Assembly (NCBI RefSeq): GCF_039954865.1
Contig: NZ_CP157197.1
Span: 885,501 to 949,500, forward strand
DNA length: 64,000 nucleotides
Direction of reading: 5' to 3'
Source: Rickettsia sp. Oklahoma-10
GTDB lineage: Bacteria; Pseudomonadota; Alphaproteobacteria; Rickettsiales; Rickettsiaceae
This document shows positions 48,179 to 56,589 of the stretch, in pieces. The position numbers were made by a program, and so were the translations under genes. Each line of letters starts with the position of its first letter. Within the stretch, counting starts at the first letter, position 1. The notes below the pieces were generated by a model. It was not told the DNA's origin, did no database searches, and saw only the letters and a list, made by a program, of their open reading frames with translations.

Positions 48179-51130
48179 ATGTGTCCGCAAGAAATATATG
48201 AAAAACATTTACGTGTAATTAACAATATTAGATTTACATCAAGAGAAATAGATGTAATAGCATGCATTATGCATGGGAAGAACATAAAAGGAGTAGCTAA
48301 TTTTTTATCAAATGAGGATAAACAGGTTGAGACAAGAACTATTGAAAGTCATATTTCTAACATCAAACGGAAAATAGGAACAAATGTTCGAGAGGGCATT
48401 ATAAACTTTATGGAAAAGTCCGATAAATATAAACTAATACAAAGTTACTATTTAAGTTTATTAATTCAACAAGAATTTAAAAAAAACTTAAAGGAAATTT
48501 TAATATTAACAAAGCCTTATAATATATCTTTTTTTATTGTTTTGCAGATGCTAGGAAACAATGATTTAAACTGGATGATTTATAAGATACGTAGGGATTT
48601 ACAACTTGTAGGCATAACAGTTTTTATAGAACTGCGAGAATATTCTGATAATGTTCCTATAGTTCTCATGCATAAGGGGACACATGGCGAAGATAAAAAG
48701 CAATGTACTATCTATGTTTTATCTGTAAATAAAACTAATATACCTAAACGACAATCTATTGTTATGTCTAATGATCAGGATATATCTAAAGTATTTTTCC
48801 TTACAACACAGGAAAAACAAGGTTTAGAATTTTTACCTAAGCGAACTAATTTTGAATATATTAATCTTTCTCTATCCAAACAATATCATTTTATTTTTTT
48901 AGAAATTATCACAAAAGTTTTTTCTAATACAAATGTAGAGAATATTATTGTTAAGTTCAGGGAAAGATATAATAATATTATGTCAAATCAGACTAGTTTA
49001 GTTGCCCCTCACTCCTATTTGACAGACAAAAATATTCAAGCTAAAGTTAGGAATATTTATTTACCAATAGTTGGTGTATTGGTTTTGATTATTTGTGGTA
49101 CTTATCTTTTAATATTTGACCCAGCTGTTAGAACAACGGTTAAAAGTCAAAAAGCAGAAATGCCTTACCTTAAACCACAAGAATCAATAATATTTCCTAA
49201 GAATGTGACTACTTGGAATATACCTAGACAAGATAACGTTTTTGTTGGTAGAGAAAAATTATTGAATAATTTACACAATAAATTACGTCAGAATCATACA
49301 CCAGAAGGAATAAGTAATGTGGCAATTAGTGCATGTGCTGGACTTGGAGGAATTGGAAAAACACAATTAACTTTGCAATATGTCACGCACACAAAACATC
49401 CGTATACATTTAAAGCTTGGTTTCCTGCAGAGAACATTGATGATTTGTATAATAAATATATTGAATTCGCTAAGCTATTAGGATATACAGAAAACATCTA
49501 TACAAAAGAAAACATTATCGCTTATGTTAAACAATGGCTAGTTGATAATCCAGGATGGCTTTTAATTTATGATAACGTAAATAACTATCGTGAAATTGCA
49601 CCATTTTTACCAGAAACTGGGGGACATGTAATTTTAACAACTCGTCAACGTCATTGGCCAACAAAATTTTCAATATTGCCCATTGACGTCATGACAGAAG
49701 AAGAATCTATTAAAACAATAAAGACTTTAATACAGCGAAATGTGGCATTAGAAGAAGAAAATGCTATAAGGGAATTAGTAGAAATTTTAGGATATTTACC
49801 CTTAGCACTAGTACAAGCTAGTGCTTATATTAAGCAAAAACATATTGCTATTCCAGAATATTTAGACCTTTACAAGAAGTATGAATCAGAATTATTATCA
49901 GATAATTCTTTTTTAGAAGAGACAAATAATTATAGTTACCCAGTGGCAGTAACCTGGAACATTACCTTAGATGAAATTGTTAGAGATACTAGAATTAACA
50001 ATGAACCACCAATAGCTATTGAACTTTTAATAGTATGTGCTTACTTAGCACCAGACAAAATCTCTCGAAAACTATTGCTTACATGGCTGCAAACTGCTCA
50101 TCCTGATTTATCATCGCCAGAATTAACATTAAATAAACATATTGCTCTATTATGGCAATATTCCATGATCAATTATGATAACGATAATAATATTTCCCTC
50201 CATCGTCTAGTACAAACAGTTTTACGTCATCAGTTCGATAAGATACTAAATAAAAACAATAATATGTATCCTACCTTAAATTTAAGGTGGTTTGAATCCC
50301 TATTACAATTTTTTATAGATAATGAGCAAGAATTTAAACTAACTAATTCTTTTCAACAAATTATTGAAACTAGTCAGCACTTTAAAACTCAATTTCAGGA
50401 TAAATATAATGAAAATCTTATAAAAATGGATTTGATGGTTGCTACAATCTACTATTATCAAGAAAAGTATACAGATTTTCTAAAGATACTTGATCAGGTT
50501 AATGCATATTTGCAGAAAATTGACGGCTTAGAAATGTTAAAATGTGAAATGCTAGCCTTATATTCAGCATATTTTTATAAAATCGGTAATTATCATGAGG
50601 CTGAAGAAAAACTAAATAAAGCATTTGATGAGTACAATAATATAAAAATAAATAATTCAGAAAAAGACAATGATATGAAAATATTGAAGGCAAGATTAGT
50701 GTATCATAAAGCCAATCTTGTCTTAGAGAAAAGTAAAAAAACAGATAAAACTAATATAAATACACTAGAAATAGAGAATGCTATTAAATCAATTCAAGAA
50801 TCAATGATTTTATTTAAGGCAGCTAATAGAACTAAAGGTTTTTTATTATCAATTAGATTGTATGGACAACTACTTATTTTAACTAACCAAGTGGATAAAG
50901 TAATAATAGAGTTTAATAAATACAATAACTTAATTGAGCAAACATCTGATTACATGATAAAAATGCTTTTTTATATAACTTATTCAGATGCTTATTTTAG
51001 CAAAGGCGATTTCAACAAAGCTTTGGAATATTGTGGTAAAGCTAAACAACAAGCAGAGAAATTACATCTTAACAATAAATTAAATTATCTTAACAATCAA
51101 GAGAAAACTATTAAAGCATCACTGCAATAA
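48179..51130 (+). CDS. LuxR-HTH / membrane helix / NB-ARC / TPR protein (STAND ATPase)
   Basis: 983 residues. Residues 18-70 match a LuxR-type helix-turn-helix (FTSREIDVIACIMHGKN, RTIESHISNIKRKIG). Residues 100-270 have no recognised family. Residues 293-313 are a clear membrane helix (NIYLPIVGVLVLIICGTYLL). Residues 353-600 are an NB-ARC-type STAND NTPase: FVGREK, P-loop GLGGIGKTQ (388-396), Walker B LLIYDN (461-466), TTRQR (487-491), GYLPLAL (538-544). The C-terminal part has tetratricopeptide-like repeats (YKIGNYHEAEEKLNKAFDEY; YFSKGDFNKALEYCGKAKQQ). NLR-like; the ligand and output are unknown. Confidence 0.85.
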   Translation: MCPQEIYEKHLRVINNIRFTSREIDVIACIMHGKNIKGVANFLSNEDKQVETRTIESHISNIKRKIGTNVREGIINFMEKSDKYKLIQSYYLSLLIQQEFKKNLKEILILTKPYNISFFIVLQMLGNNDLNWMIYKIRRDLQLVGITVFIELREYSDNVPIVLMHKGTHGEDKKQCTIYVLSVNKTNIPKRQSIVMSNDQDISKVFFLTTQEKQGLEFLPKRTNFEYINLSLSKQYHFIFLEIITKVFSNTNVENIIVKFRERYNNIMSNQTSLVAPHSYLTDKNIQAKVRNIYLPIVGVLVLIICGTYLLIFDPAVRTTVKSQKAEMPYLKPQESIIFPKNVTTWNIPRQDNVFVGREKLLNNLHNKLRQNHTPEGISNVAISACAGLGGIGKTQLTLQYVTHTKHPYTFKAWFPAENIDDLYNKYIEFAKLLGYTENIYTKENIIAYVKQWLVDNPGWLLIYDNVNNYREIAPFLPETGGHVILTTRQRHWPTKFSILPIDVMTEEESIKTIKTLIQRNVALEEENAIRELVEILGYLPLALVQASAYIKQKHIAIPEYLDLYKKYESELLSDNSFLEETNNYSYPVAVTWNITLDEIVRDTRINNEPPIAIELLIVCAYLAPDKISRKLLLTWLQTAHPDLSSPELTLNKHIALLWQYSMINYDNDNNISLHRLVQTVLRHQFDKILNKNNNMYPTLNLRWFESLLQFFIDNEQEFKLTNSFQQIIETSQHFKTQFQDKYNENLIKMDLMVATIYYYQEKYTDFLKILDQVNAYLQKIDGLEMLKCEMLALYSAYFYKIGNYHEAEEKLNKAFDEYNNIKINNSEKDNDMKILKARLVYHKANLVLEKSKKTDKTNINTLEIENAIKSIQESMILFKAANRTKGFLLSIRLYGQLLILTNQVDKVIIEFNKYNNLIEQTSDYMIKMLFYITYSDAYFSKGDFNKALEYCGKAKQQAEKLHLNNKLNYLNNQEKTIKASLQ

Positions 51131-51186
51131 AATTGAATAGCATTCTATAGTTAAGTAAATTCAATTAGGTATAATAAAGAGTATTA

Positions 51187-51467
51187 AGTCCGTCCGCTAA
51201 AACTTAAGAAAATATCGCTTTAGGCACTAATTCCCAAAAATAGTGCGATTTTAGAGCAAATTACTATGATTTTGATGGCTGATTTCAAATTTTTGTATCA
51301 AAAAAACACCATATTTTCCAAAACGCACTCAATTTTCCCATTGCGATTTTTTCTTATTTCCATAAGCTTTTGATATAAAACCCTTCATTTTTTTATGGAT
51401 TTTACTATTACTTTTTGCCTTACAACCCTATTGCCTACAAGGCTTGTAGAGTTTTGGCGGACGGACT
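51187..51467. mobile_element. 281-bp MITE-like element with 18-bp terminal inverted repeats
   Basis: AGTCCGTCCGCTAAAACT (51187-51204) pairs with AGTTTTGGCGGACGGACT (51450-51467) with one mismatch. ATTA precedes and follows the element (51183-51186, 51468-51471), a likely target duplication. No coding frame. A truncated second copy lies at 39997-40204. Confidence 0.75.
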
Positions 51468-51502
51468 ATTAAAGATATTTATTGCATAATAACAATTTAC
51501 CG

Positions 51503-52249
51503 TTATTGTGGAGTAAGAGGAGAGAATGGGACTGTGTTATTATATAAATTTAATTTTTTGTAATTTGTAGTTATATTTAAACAATGTGTGTGTAATTGTC
51601 TTGCAACTTTTGGTATTTTGAGATAAGTAGCAAGAGCTAAGAAGACCTGTAAAGTTTCTAAAATTGTTTTCTGTTCTTTTTTATGGGTTTTAGCTCCTAT
51701 TGTTTGTACATTATGTAGCCGATCAAATAACTTAATTAATAGCAACTCTTTTTTCTTCTGCTGATATAATATTTTAACCACTTCTGCTGCACTAATTTTT
51801 TTATCCTTTTTAACTCGTGTTAAATCTTCAACTTGACCTGCGATTTTATAGCCAAACTCTTTTACTATCATTTCTTTAGTAAGTAATGTATCTTCAATAC
51901 AATCGTGCAATATGCTAGTTACTATGATATCTGTTCTAAATAAATAATCAGAAACCATGTATGCTACTTCTAAAGGATGTGAGTAATAGAATTCTCCTGT
52001 TTCTCTCTTTTGCCTGCCATGATACTTTTTAGCAAAATAAATTGCTTTTTTAATTTTATTAAGATCAACCATGTTCTTAGACATCTTATTAATAAGCATG
52101 ATCTTCGTTAATAGCCTTTTACTATATCGGCAATTTGATAGATCTGTAATTTTTATTTTGTCTAGCTCAAGATCTATACCTTTAGGTAAATTTAACTTTC
52201 CTGTAATAGGATCTATAGTTTTTTGATGATTTTCTTGACTTCTTGCCAT
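51503..52249 (-). CDS. SpoT-like HD-domain hydrolase, RAGE-2
   Basis: 248 residues, HD hydrolase only. Motifs: AKKYHGRQKRETGEFYYSHP, TSILHDCIEDTLLTKEM, LLIKLFDRLHNVQTIGAKTH. The unusual N-terminal about 60 residues are Lys-rich and lack a known domain. A good ribosome site (AAGGAAGGA) precedes the ATG. Predicted to degrade (p)ppGpp. Paralogue of 14343-15050. Confidence 0.87.
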   Translation of the reverse strand: MARSQENHQKTIDPITGKLNLPKGIDLELDKIKITDLSNCRYSKRLLTKIMLINKMSKNMVDLNKIKKAIYFAKKYHGRQKRETGEFYYSHPLEVAYMVSDYLFRTDIIVTSILHDCIEDTLLTKEMIVKEFGYKIAGQVEDLTRVKKDKKISAAEVVKILYQQKKKELLLIKLFDRLHNVQTIGAKTHKKEQKTILETLQVFLALATYLKIPKVARQLHTHCLNITTNYKKLNLYNNTVPFSPLTPQ

Positions 52250-52359
52250 ATATCCTTCCTTACTATAATTTACTTAAGTGTAGCAAGTGAAGTACAATAA
52301 TCAAGAAAATCATCATTATTAGTTAATACATAATCATCAAAACCTTATCAATATCAACA

Positions 52360-53310
52360 TTATGTATCATAAATCAGATCATCAAGAAGAGGTAACTTAA
52401 TTGGTATATTACAGACAATAGTAGTACTTTTACCTTTTTCACTTGTTACTTCAATCTCTCCATTTAGCTCACTAATTAGACGCTTTACAAAACTTAATCC
52501 TGATCCAAGTCCATTATATTGCATAGCAACATCAAATTTATCAATCTTTTCATGAAGATGTTGCCTGATTTCTTTAGACAAACCAACACCACTATCATGC
52601 ACCATAAATTGGAATACCATTTCTCTGTTTTGTTGTTCTGATTCTGAAACGGCTGGACTAATAGCAAACATGTTCACTGTTACCACAACTTTACCTTCTT
52701 TAGTAAAGTTAATAGAATTATCTATTAACTGCTCTAATATTGCCCCTATTCGATAAGTATCACTAATTATAGCATTTGTTAAATCATACTGAAAATTACA
52801 AGATAAATTTAATCCCTTACGTTGAGCTATTGGCATCGCTTTATCAATAATCTTATTTACCAACTGTTTTGGATCAAACTTATTAAAAACTATAGGAGGT
52901 AATCCTGAATTATTCTGTAAATAACTAAGTATATTGTTATAATAATCCAGTAATTCTTCAGCACAATTTACCACACTAGCTAAATAATCCTTTTTTTCAG
53001 GATGATCCTCTATTTCATAAAGGGCTGTTACTAATGAAAAAATCCCATTACATGGAATCTTTAATCCATGTACCATATTTTGCACCACATCTCTTTTAAA
53101 TAACTCAGATTCTTTCAATTTATTATTTGCTTCTTGTAACTCTAATTTATATTTAATTATATCAGTATAATTTGTGATCGTCGAGTTAATGATATTCTCT
53201 TCTTGCTGATATGGTATTAATGTGACAGATATGGGAGATAATTGAAGATTCCAATTTGTTTTAGTAATATTATGATTATCTTTTGGTTGATTTTGATTAT
53301 TAATTGTCAT
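52360..53310 (-). CDS. Orphan histidine kinase
   Basis: 316 residues. Residues 60-75 are a short coiled coil; the H-box is RDVVQNMVHGLKIPCNGIFS with His in MVHGLK. The ATPase domain has the N-box LEQLIDNSINFTKEGKVVVT, G1 VHDSGVGLSKE and G2 GLGSGLSFVKRLISELNG. There is no membrane helix and no sensor domain beyond about 60 residues, so it is soluble and probably truncated at the N-terminus. No response regulator lies nearby. Ribosome site AAGGAGA. Confidence 0.88.
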   Translation of the reverse strand: MTINNQNQPKDNHNITKTNWNLQLSPISVTLIPYQQEENIINSTITNYTDIIKYKLELQEANNKLKESELFKRDVVQNMVHGLKIPCNGIFSLVTALYEIEDHPEKKDYLASVVNCAEELLDYYNNILSYLQNNSGLPPIVFNKFDPKQLVNKIIDKAMPIAQRKGLNLSCNFQYDLTNAIISDTYRIGAILEQLIDNSINFTKEGKVVVTVNMFAISPAVSESEQQNREMVFQFMVHDSGVGLSKEIRQHLHEKIDKFDVAMQYNGLGSGLSFVKRLISELNGEIEVTSEKGKSTTIVCNIPIKLPLLDDLIYDT

Positions 53311-53344
53311 AGCATCTCCTTGCTGTTAAAGTTCAGAAAACAGC

Positions 53345-53392
53345 TCAGAGGTTAAAGTGCTAAAATTTTGTAGTTTTTAATTTAACCTCTGA
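53345..53392. promoter_or_regulatory. 12-bp perfect inverted repeat upstream of the kinase gene
   Basis: TCAGAGGTTAAA at 53345-53356 pairs with TTTAACCTCTGA at 53381-53392; the 24-base loop is AT-rich, and a GTTCAG/CTGAAC pair flanks it. It lies 35 bases upstream of the kinase start, so it could be an operator, a leader structure or a terminator of rightward transcription. Confidence 0.45.
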
Positions 53393-53445
53393 ACTAGAAC
53401 TGCACCACGGCTGCTCTTAACAAGGACAGATATCCTAACTATTCC

Positions 53446-53679
53446 ATGAAGTACAGAGGATTTAAGAGCTTTTTTGACAGATTTCTACACAATTTAATAA
53501 AGAGCTGCATAAATGAGACACAGCTAAATTACTATTATTTGTTAGCTCAGATCTTTGTCTATTACATACAAATCAAAACTAGTATTAATGATGTTACAGA
53601 AAACATCAAGAATTCCTTGAAAATCCCTTGTAATACAGTATTTTGCTGGCATTTAAACCTATTTTATACTATAATTTAG
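53446..53679 (+). pseudogene. Inverted fragment related to the histidine kinase H-box
   Basis: The frame reads NDVTENIKNSLKIPCNTVFC, similar to RDVVQNMVHGLKIPCNGIFS of the kinase on the opposite strand, and the DNA is similar too (GATGTTACAGAAAACAT against GATGTGGTGCAAAATAT). The surrounding 77-residue frame has no other kinase motif. Best read as a decayed second kinase fragment in inverted orientation. Confidence 0.45.
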
Positions 53680-53703
53680 TATAAATATTTTAATAATAAT
53701 TTC

Positions 53704-54516
53704 ATGTCAGTAAAGAACTCAGATAAATCACAACCATTCCTACAATGGGTTGGTGGTAAAAGAAAAATTGCCGATCAATTAATTAAGTTTCTTCCATCAA
53801 CACTGAATAACTACTATGAACCATTCCTTGGTGGTGGGGCTTTATTTTTTCAAATTAGAGATAAATTTAAACAATGCTATTTATCTGATATTAATCTAGA
53901 GCTAGTAACTAGCTATAACGCAATAAAGAAGAATCCAGATAAGGTCAGTAAACTATTAGACTCTCATAAAGAAAAACATTCCAAAGAGCATTATTACCAA
54001 GTTAGAAGTAATAATGATAGTAATGACCCAGCAAAAATTACTGCAAGATTTATCTATCTTAATAGATATTCATTTAAAGGCATTTACCGGATTAATATTG
54101 ATGGGAAGCCAGCTCAAACTTTCTCTGGTAGAAACTATAGTAAATCTGATATTGCTTCTCGATTAAAACAGTGTAGTCAGCTTTTAGCTGACACATCTAT
54201 TTGTGCTATGGATTTTTCTTTCATTGAACCACAACAAGATGATTTTGTTTATTTTGATCCTCCTTATCATAAATCAGGTGAGAAGTTTTATACCAGATTA
54301 CCCTTTGATGAAAATGAGCAAACGAGACTTAAAGATTTTGCTACAGAACTCAATGATAAAAATGTTAAAATAATGGTTTCTAATAGTAATACTCCCTTTA
54401 TTAGAAACTTATACAAAAATTTTAATATTAGTACTATTAAGGTTAAATATTCTATGCCTGAGCACAATAAAATATCTGATGAAGTAGTTATTACAAATTA
54501 TCAATTACCACAATAG
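53704..54516 (+). CDS. dam: Dam-like DNA adenine N6-methyltransferase
   Basis: 270 residues of the D12 class. Motif I: FLQWVGGKRKIADQLIKFLP and YYEPFLGGGALFFQI. Motif IV: DFVYFDPPYHKSGEKF (DPPY). Also NRYSFKGIYR. Target is probably GATC by family, not proven. It stops 2 bases before the end of the convergent initiator gene. Methylation could mark or time element replication. Confidence 0.93.
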   Translation: MSVKNSDKSQPFLQWVGGKRKIADQLIKFLPSTLNNYYEPFLGGGALFFQIRDKFKQCYLSDINLELVTSYNAIKKNPDKVSKLLDSHKEKHSKEHYYQVRSNNDSNDPAKITARFIYLNRYSFKGIYRINIDGKPAQTFSGRNYSKSDIASRLKQCSQLLADTSICAMDFSFIEPQQDDFVYFDPPYHKSGEKFYTRLPFDENEQTRLKDFATELNDKNVKIMVSNSNTPFIRNLYKNFNISTIKVKYSMPEHNKISDEVVITNYQLPQ

Positions 54517-54517
54517 C

Positions 54518-56227
54518 TTAGTTATATTCAAACTTGATTAATTCAAAGCAATAATCTTGAGTCTTAAAAGCTTCTTCTAGATCTTGCATATGACGATTTC
54601 TAACATAGTAATCATTAAAAGCCGTTGTTGATTTAAGGATTACCTTGTTGTTGACTATATCTTCCTCTACCACTACTAATTTACTTAATACCCCAAAATC
54701 AATATATTGGTTATAACGTTCAATAAGAAATTTCCGTGCCCTGTACCATATTGAATTAGGATTTAATTGCTTGCTAAGCTGCAATAGGTAATTTTGTTTT
54801 TCATCTTCAGTATTATTATGCTTAGCTTCAAGCTCAGCAAATGGTATGATTTGTAATTGCCCAATATTACTGCCATAGATCATTCGTACTTGCTGTAGTA
54901 TTTTATCTTGGCTATGTTCTGAAAGCGTAATGTTTTTAAGCAATTTTATTTGATAGCTATTACCTACTACCCCAATAAAGTAGCAAGAACTTAGTAATTC
55001 ATAAGCTGTATCAGGATCAAAACTACCAACAATTTTACGTTTTAGCTGAGCTTGCTTGCTAGTATCAAGGCTACTTTCTATCTTATCTAGATGTCGGTCT
55101 TTGGCTTTGTTTACATCGCTAGATTTAAACTGAAATGTAGTGCTGTTGGCTTTAGTAGTTTCTCTGAGCTCATGAGCTAAAGCTTTAGCCATATAGTTCA
55201 GTAGGACTTTCTTATGACCAAAATGATATTCTGGATATTGTTCTGCTAGCTTCAATAAGAGCTTATTGATGAAATTAAGATTAAATTCTCGATTTGATTT
55301 TACCTGTAATAAATCGGCCTCTTCTTGAGTTAAGGGATGGAAATCTATTAATTTTTTTCTTTTGAACCAGCCTTTATTCTTTACAGATTCTACTGCTGAA
55401 TCATTATTAGCTGGTGATGCTATTTGCTTACATCTTGCCTTATCCACCTTATCAAGCACTGCTTGCAATGCCTTATTAATCTGTAATGGACCAACGATAA
55501 AATCACTTTTGGCTGTTTTGGTATTTTCACTCTCTTGCTGATTATTAGCCGATCTTGTTGTTGCGAATTTTAACTCTTGTGCAAGCTTTTGTTGTTGTGA
55601 ATATTGTAGTAATTGTTGATTTTGAACAGTTTCATTTTGTTCATTTTGAAAAATTATAGATTTGCTATATCTAGATTTATTAGATATATTTTTATTATTA
55701 TCTATATATATGTACTGGTCCAAACTTTTTTGGGGTTGAGGCAAAATTTCTTTGGGTTTCACCCCAAATTTATTTTGAGTTAAGCCCAAATTTTTTTCAT
55801 TTTCATTGAGAATTTTTTGAGAAAATGGCTGGAAATTTCTAGCCAGCTTAATACAAGGAGTATTGCGGCATTTAATACCATATTTAATAATAGTTGCTTT
55901 ATAAAACTTAATGAAACCACTCTTTTCTAATTCAATTAGGCACTGTCTGACACGTTCTTGACAAACTCCTAAGTGTTCTTCAAAGAAATGATAGGTTTCC
56001 TGAAGTTCGTCGATACTATTGTTATAGTAGATTTGCAAGCGGAAGACTATTAGAGATAGGAGTTGTCTTGAGGTTTTACTTAAAATTTTACCATTACTAG
56101 AGGATAGGTTACTCCATTCAGGAGGAATAAAATTACCAACAAAATTGTAGAAAATGATTGAATTTTGATTACCATGATCATGTGTTACACAATCATTAGT
56201 AAAATGTGATGAGCATATAGTGTGCAT
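54518..56227 (-). CDS. DnaA-like replication initiator of RAGE/plasmid type
   Basis: 569 residues. Residues about 45-115 look like a winged-helix domain (QLLSLIVFRLQIYYNNSIDE, GVCQERVRQCLIELEKSGFI). A Gln/Lys-rich linker follows, and the last about 80 residues (IWYRARKFLIERYNQYIDFG, TAFNDYYVRNRHMQDLEEAF) resemble the DnaA N-terminal domain (W..cl..l......fWi..l..........i.l.apn.f...wi). Similar proteins occur on Rickettsia plasmids and RAGEs. The role is presumably replication of the excised circle. It lies at the tRNA-proximal end. Confidence 0.75.
   Translation of the reverse strand: MHTICSSHFTNDCVTHDHGNQNSIIFYNFVGNFIPPEWSNLSSSNGKILSKTSRQLLSLIVFRLQIYYNNSIDELQETYHFFEEHLGVCQERVRQCLIELEKSGFIKFYKATIIKYGIKCRNTPCIKLARNFQPFSQKILNENEKNLGLTQNKFGVKPKEILPQPQKSLDQYIYIDNNKNISNKSRYSKSIIFQNEQNETVQNQQLLQYSQQQKLAQELKFATTRSANNQQESENTKTAKSDFIVGPLQINKALQAVLDKVDKARCKQIASPANNDSAVESVKNKGWFKRKKLIDFHPLTQEEADLLQVKSNREFNLNFINKLLLKLAEQYPEYHFGHKKVLLNYMAKALAHELRETTKANSTTFQFKSSDVNKAKDRHLDKIESSLDTSKQAQLKRKIVGSFDPDTAYELLSSCYFIGVVGNSYQIKLLKNITLSEHSQDKILQQVRMIYGSNIGQLQIIPFAELEAKHNNTEDEKQNYLLQLSKQLNPNSIWYRARKFLIERYNQYIDFGVLSKLVVVEEDIVNNKVILKSTTAFNDYYVRNRHMQDLEEAFKTQDYCFELIKFEYN
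56208..56220 (+). repeat. GATGAGCATATAG motif, right end of RAGE-2, copy a
   Basis: Lies in the first codons of the initiator gene and continues TGTGCATA. Exact match to 3884-3896 and 56297-56309. Confidence 0.55.
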
Positions 56228-56296
56228 AAGACCTCAACTTAAACATCAGGTTTAGTCAAGGTAGTAAGAGAATTAGAGTACCATTTTTAAAAACGC

Positions 56297-56318
56297 GATG
56301 AGCATATAGTGAGCATAT
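56297..56318 (+). repeat. GATGAGCATATAG motif, right end of RAGE-2, copy b with half repeat
   Basis: GATGAGCATATAG followed at once by TGAGCATAT, so the core GAGCATAT is present twice, ten bases apart. It lies about 50 bases from the tRNA 3' end. Suited for cooperative protein binding. Confidence 0.55.
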
Positions 56319-56366
56319 GGAGTAGGGAGGTAAAATTAGTAGATTACAAAAAGCTTGACTGTATGC

Positions 56367-56444
56367 TGGTGGGTGATAGTGGACTCGAACCACCGACCTT
56401 TACGATGTCAACGTAATACTCTAAACCAACTGAGCTAATCACCC
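56367..56444 (-). tRNA. tRNA-Val (GAC), intact, RAGE integration site
   Basis: Reads GGGTGATTAGCTCAGTTGGT from 56444, anticodon stem TTACG/CGTAA with loop TTGACAT (anticodon GAC), T arm GGTGG-TTCGAGT-CCACT, acceptor ATCACCC and encoded ACCA. Folding is complete. RAGE-2 abuts its 3' end. The last about 50 bases duplicate those at 18215-18265 apart from the T arm. Confidence 0.97.
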
Positions 56445-56589
56445 TTATAATTTTTAAGTTCTAAATTTATTGCATAATGTACTAGATTTCAAGCTTTATT
56501 TCTATTATTTATAATATTTTTTATTATTTTGAAATCGTGGTAAAGACTAGAATCAAAACCCGATTTCTATCATTATAGTCTATAATTTT

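Larger units (their letters stand above)
18266..56416 (+). mobile_element. RAGE-2, nearly complete F-type conjugative element in tRNA-Val
   Basis: About 38 kb between the tRNA-Val fragment at 18215 and the intact tRNA-Val at 56367. It carries integrase, full tra gene order, coupling protein, relaxase, TraD_Ti, DnaA-like initiator and cargo. Composition and gene style match other Rickettsiales amplified genetic elements. Defects seen: a frameshifted traB tail and a 119-base deletion in traC; all other core genes are open. Confidence 0.9.
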
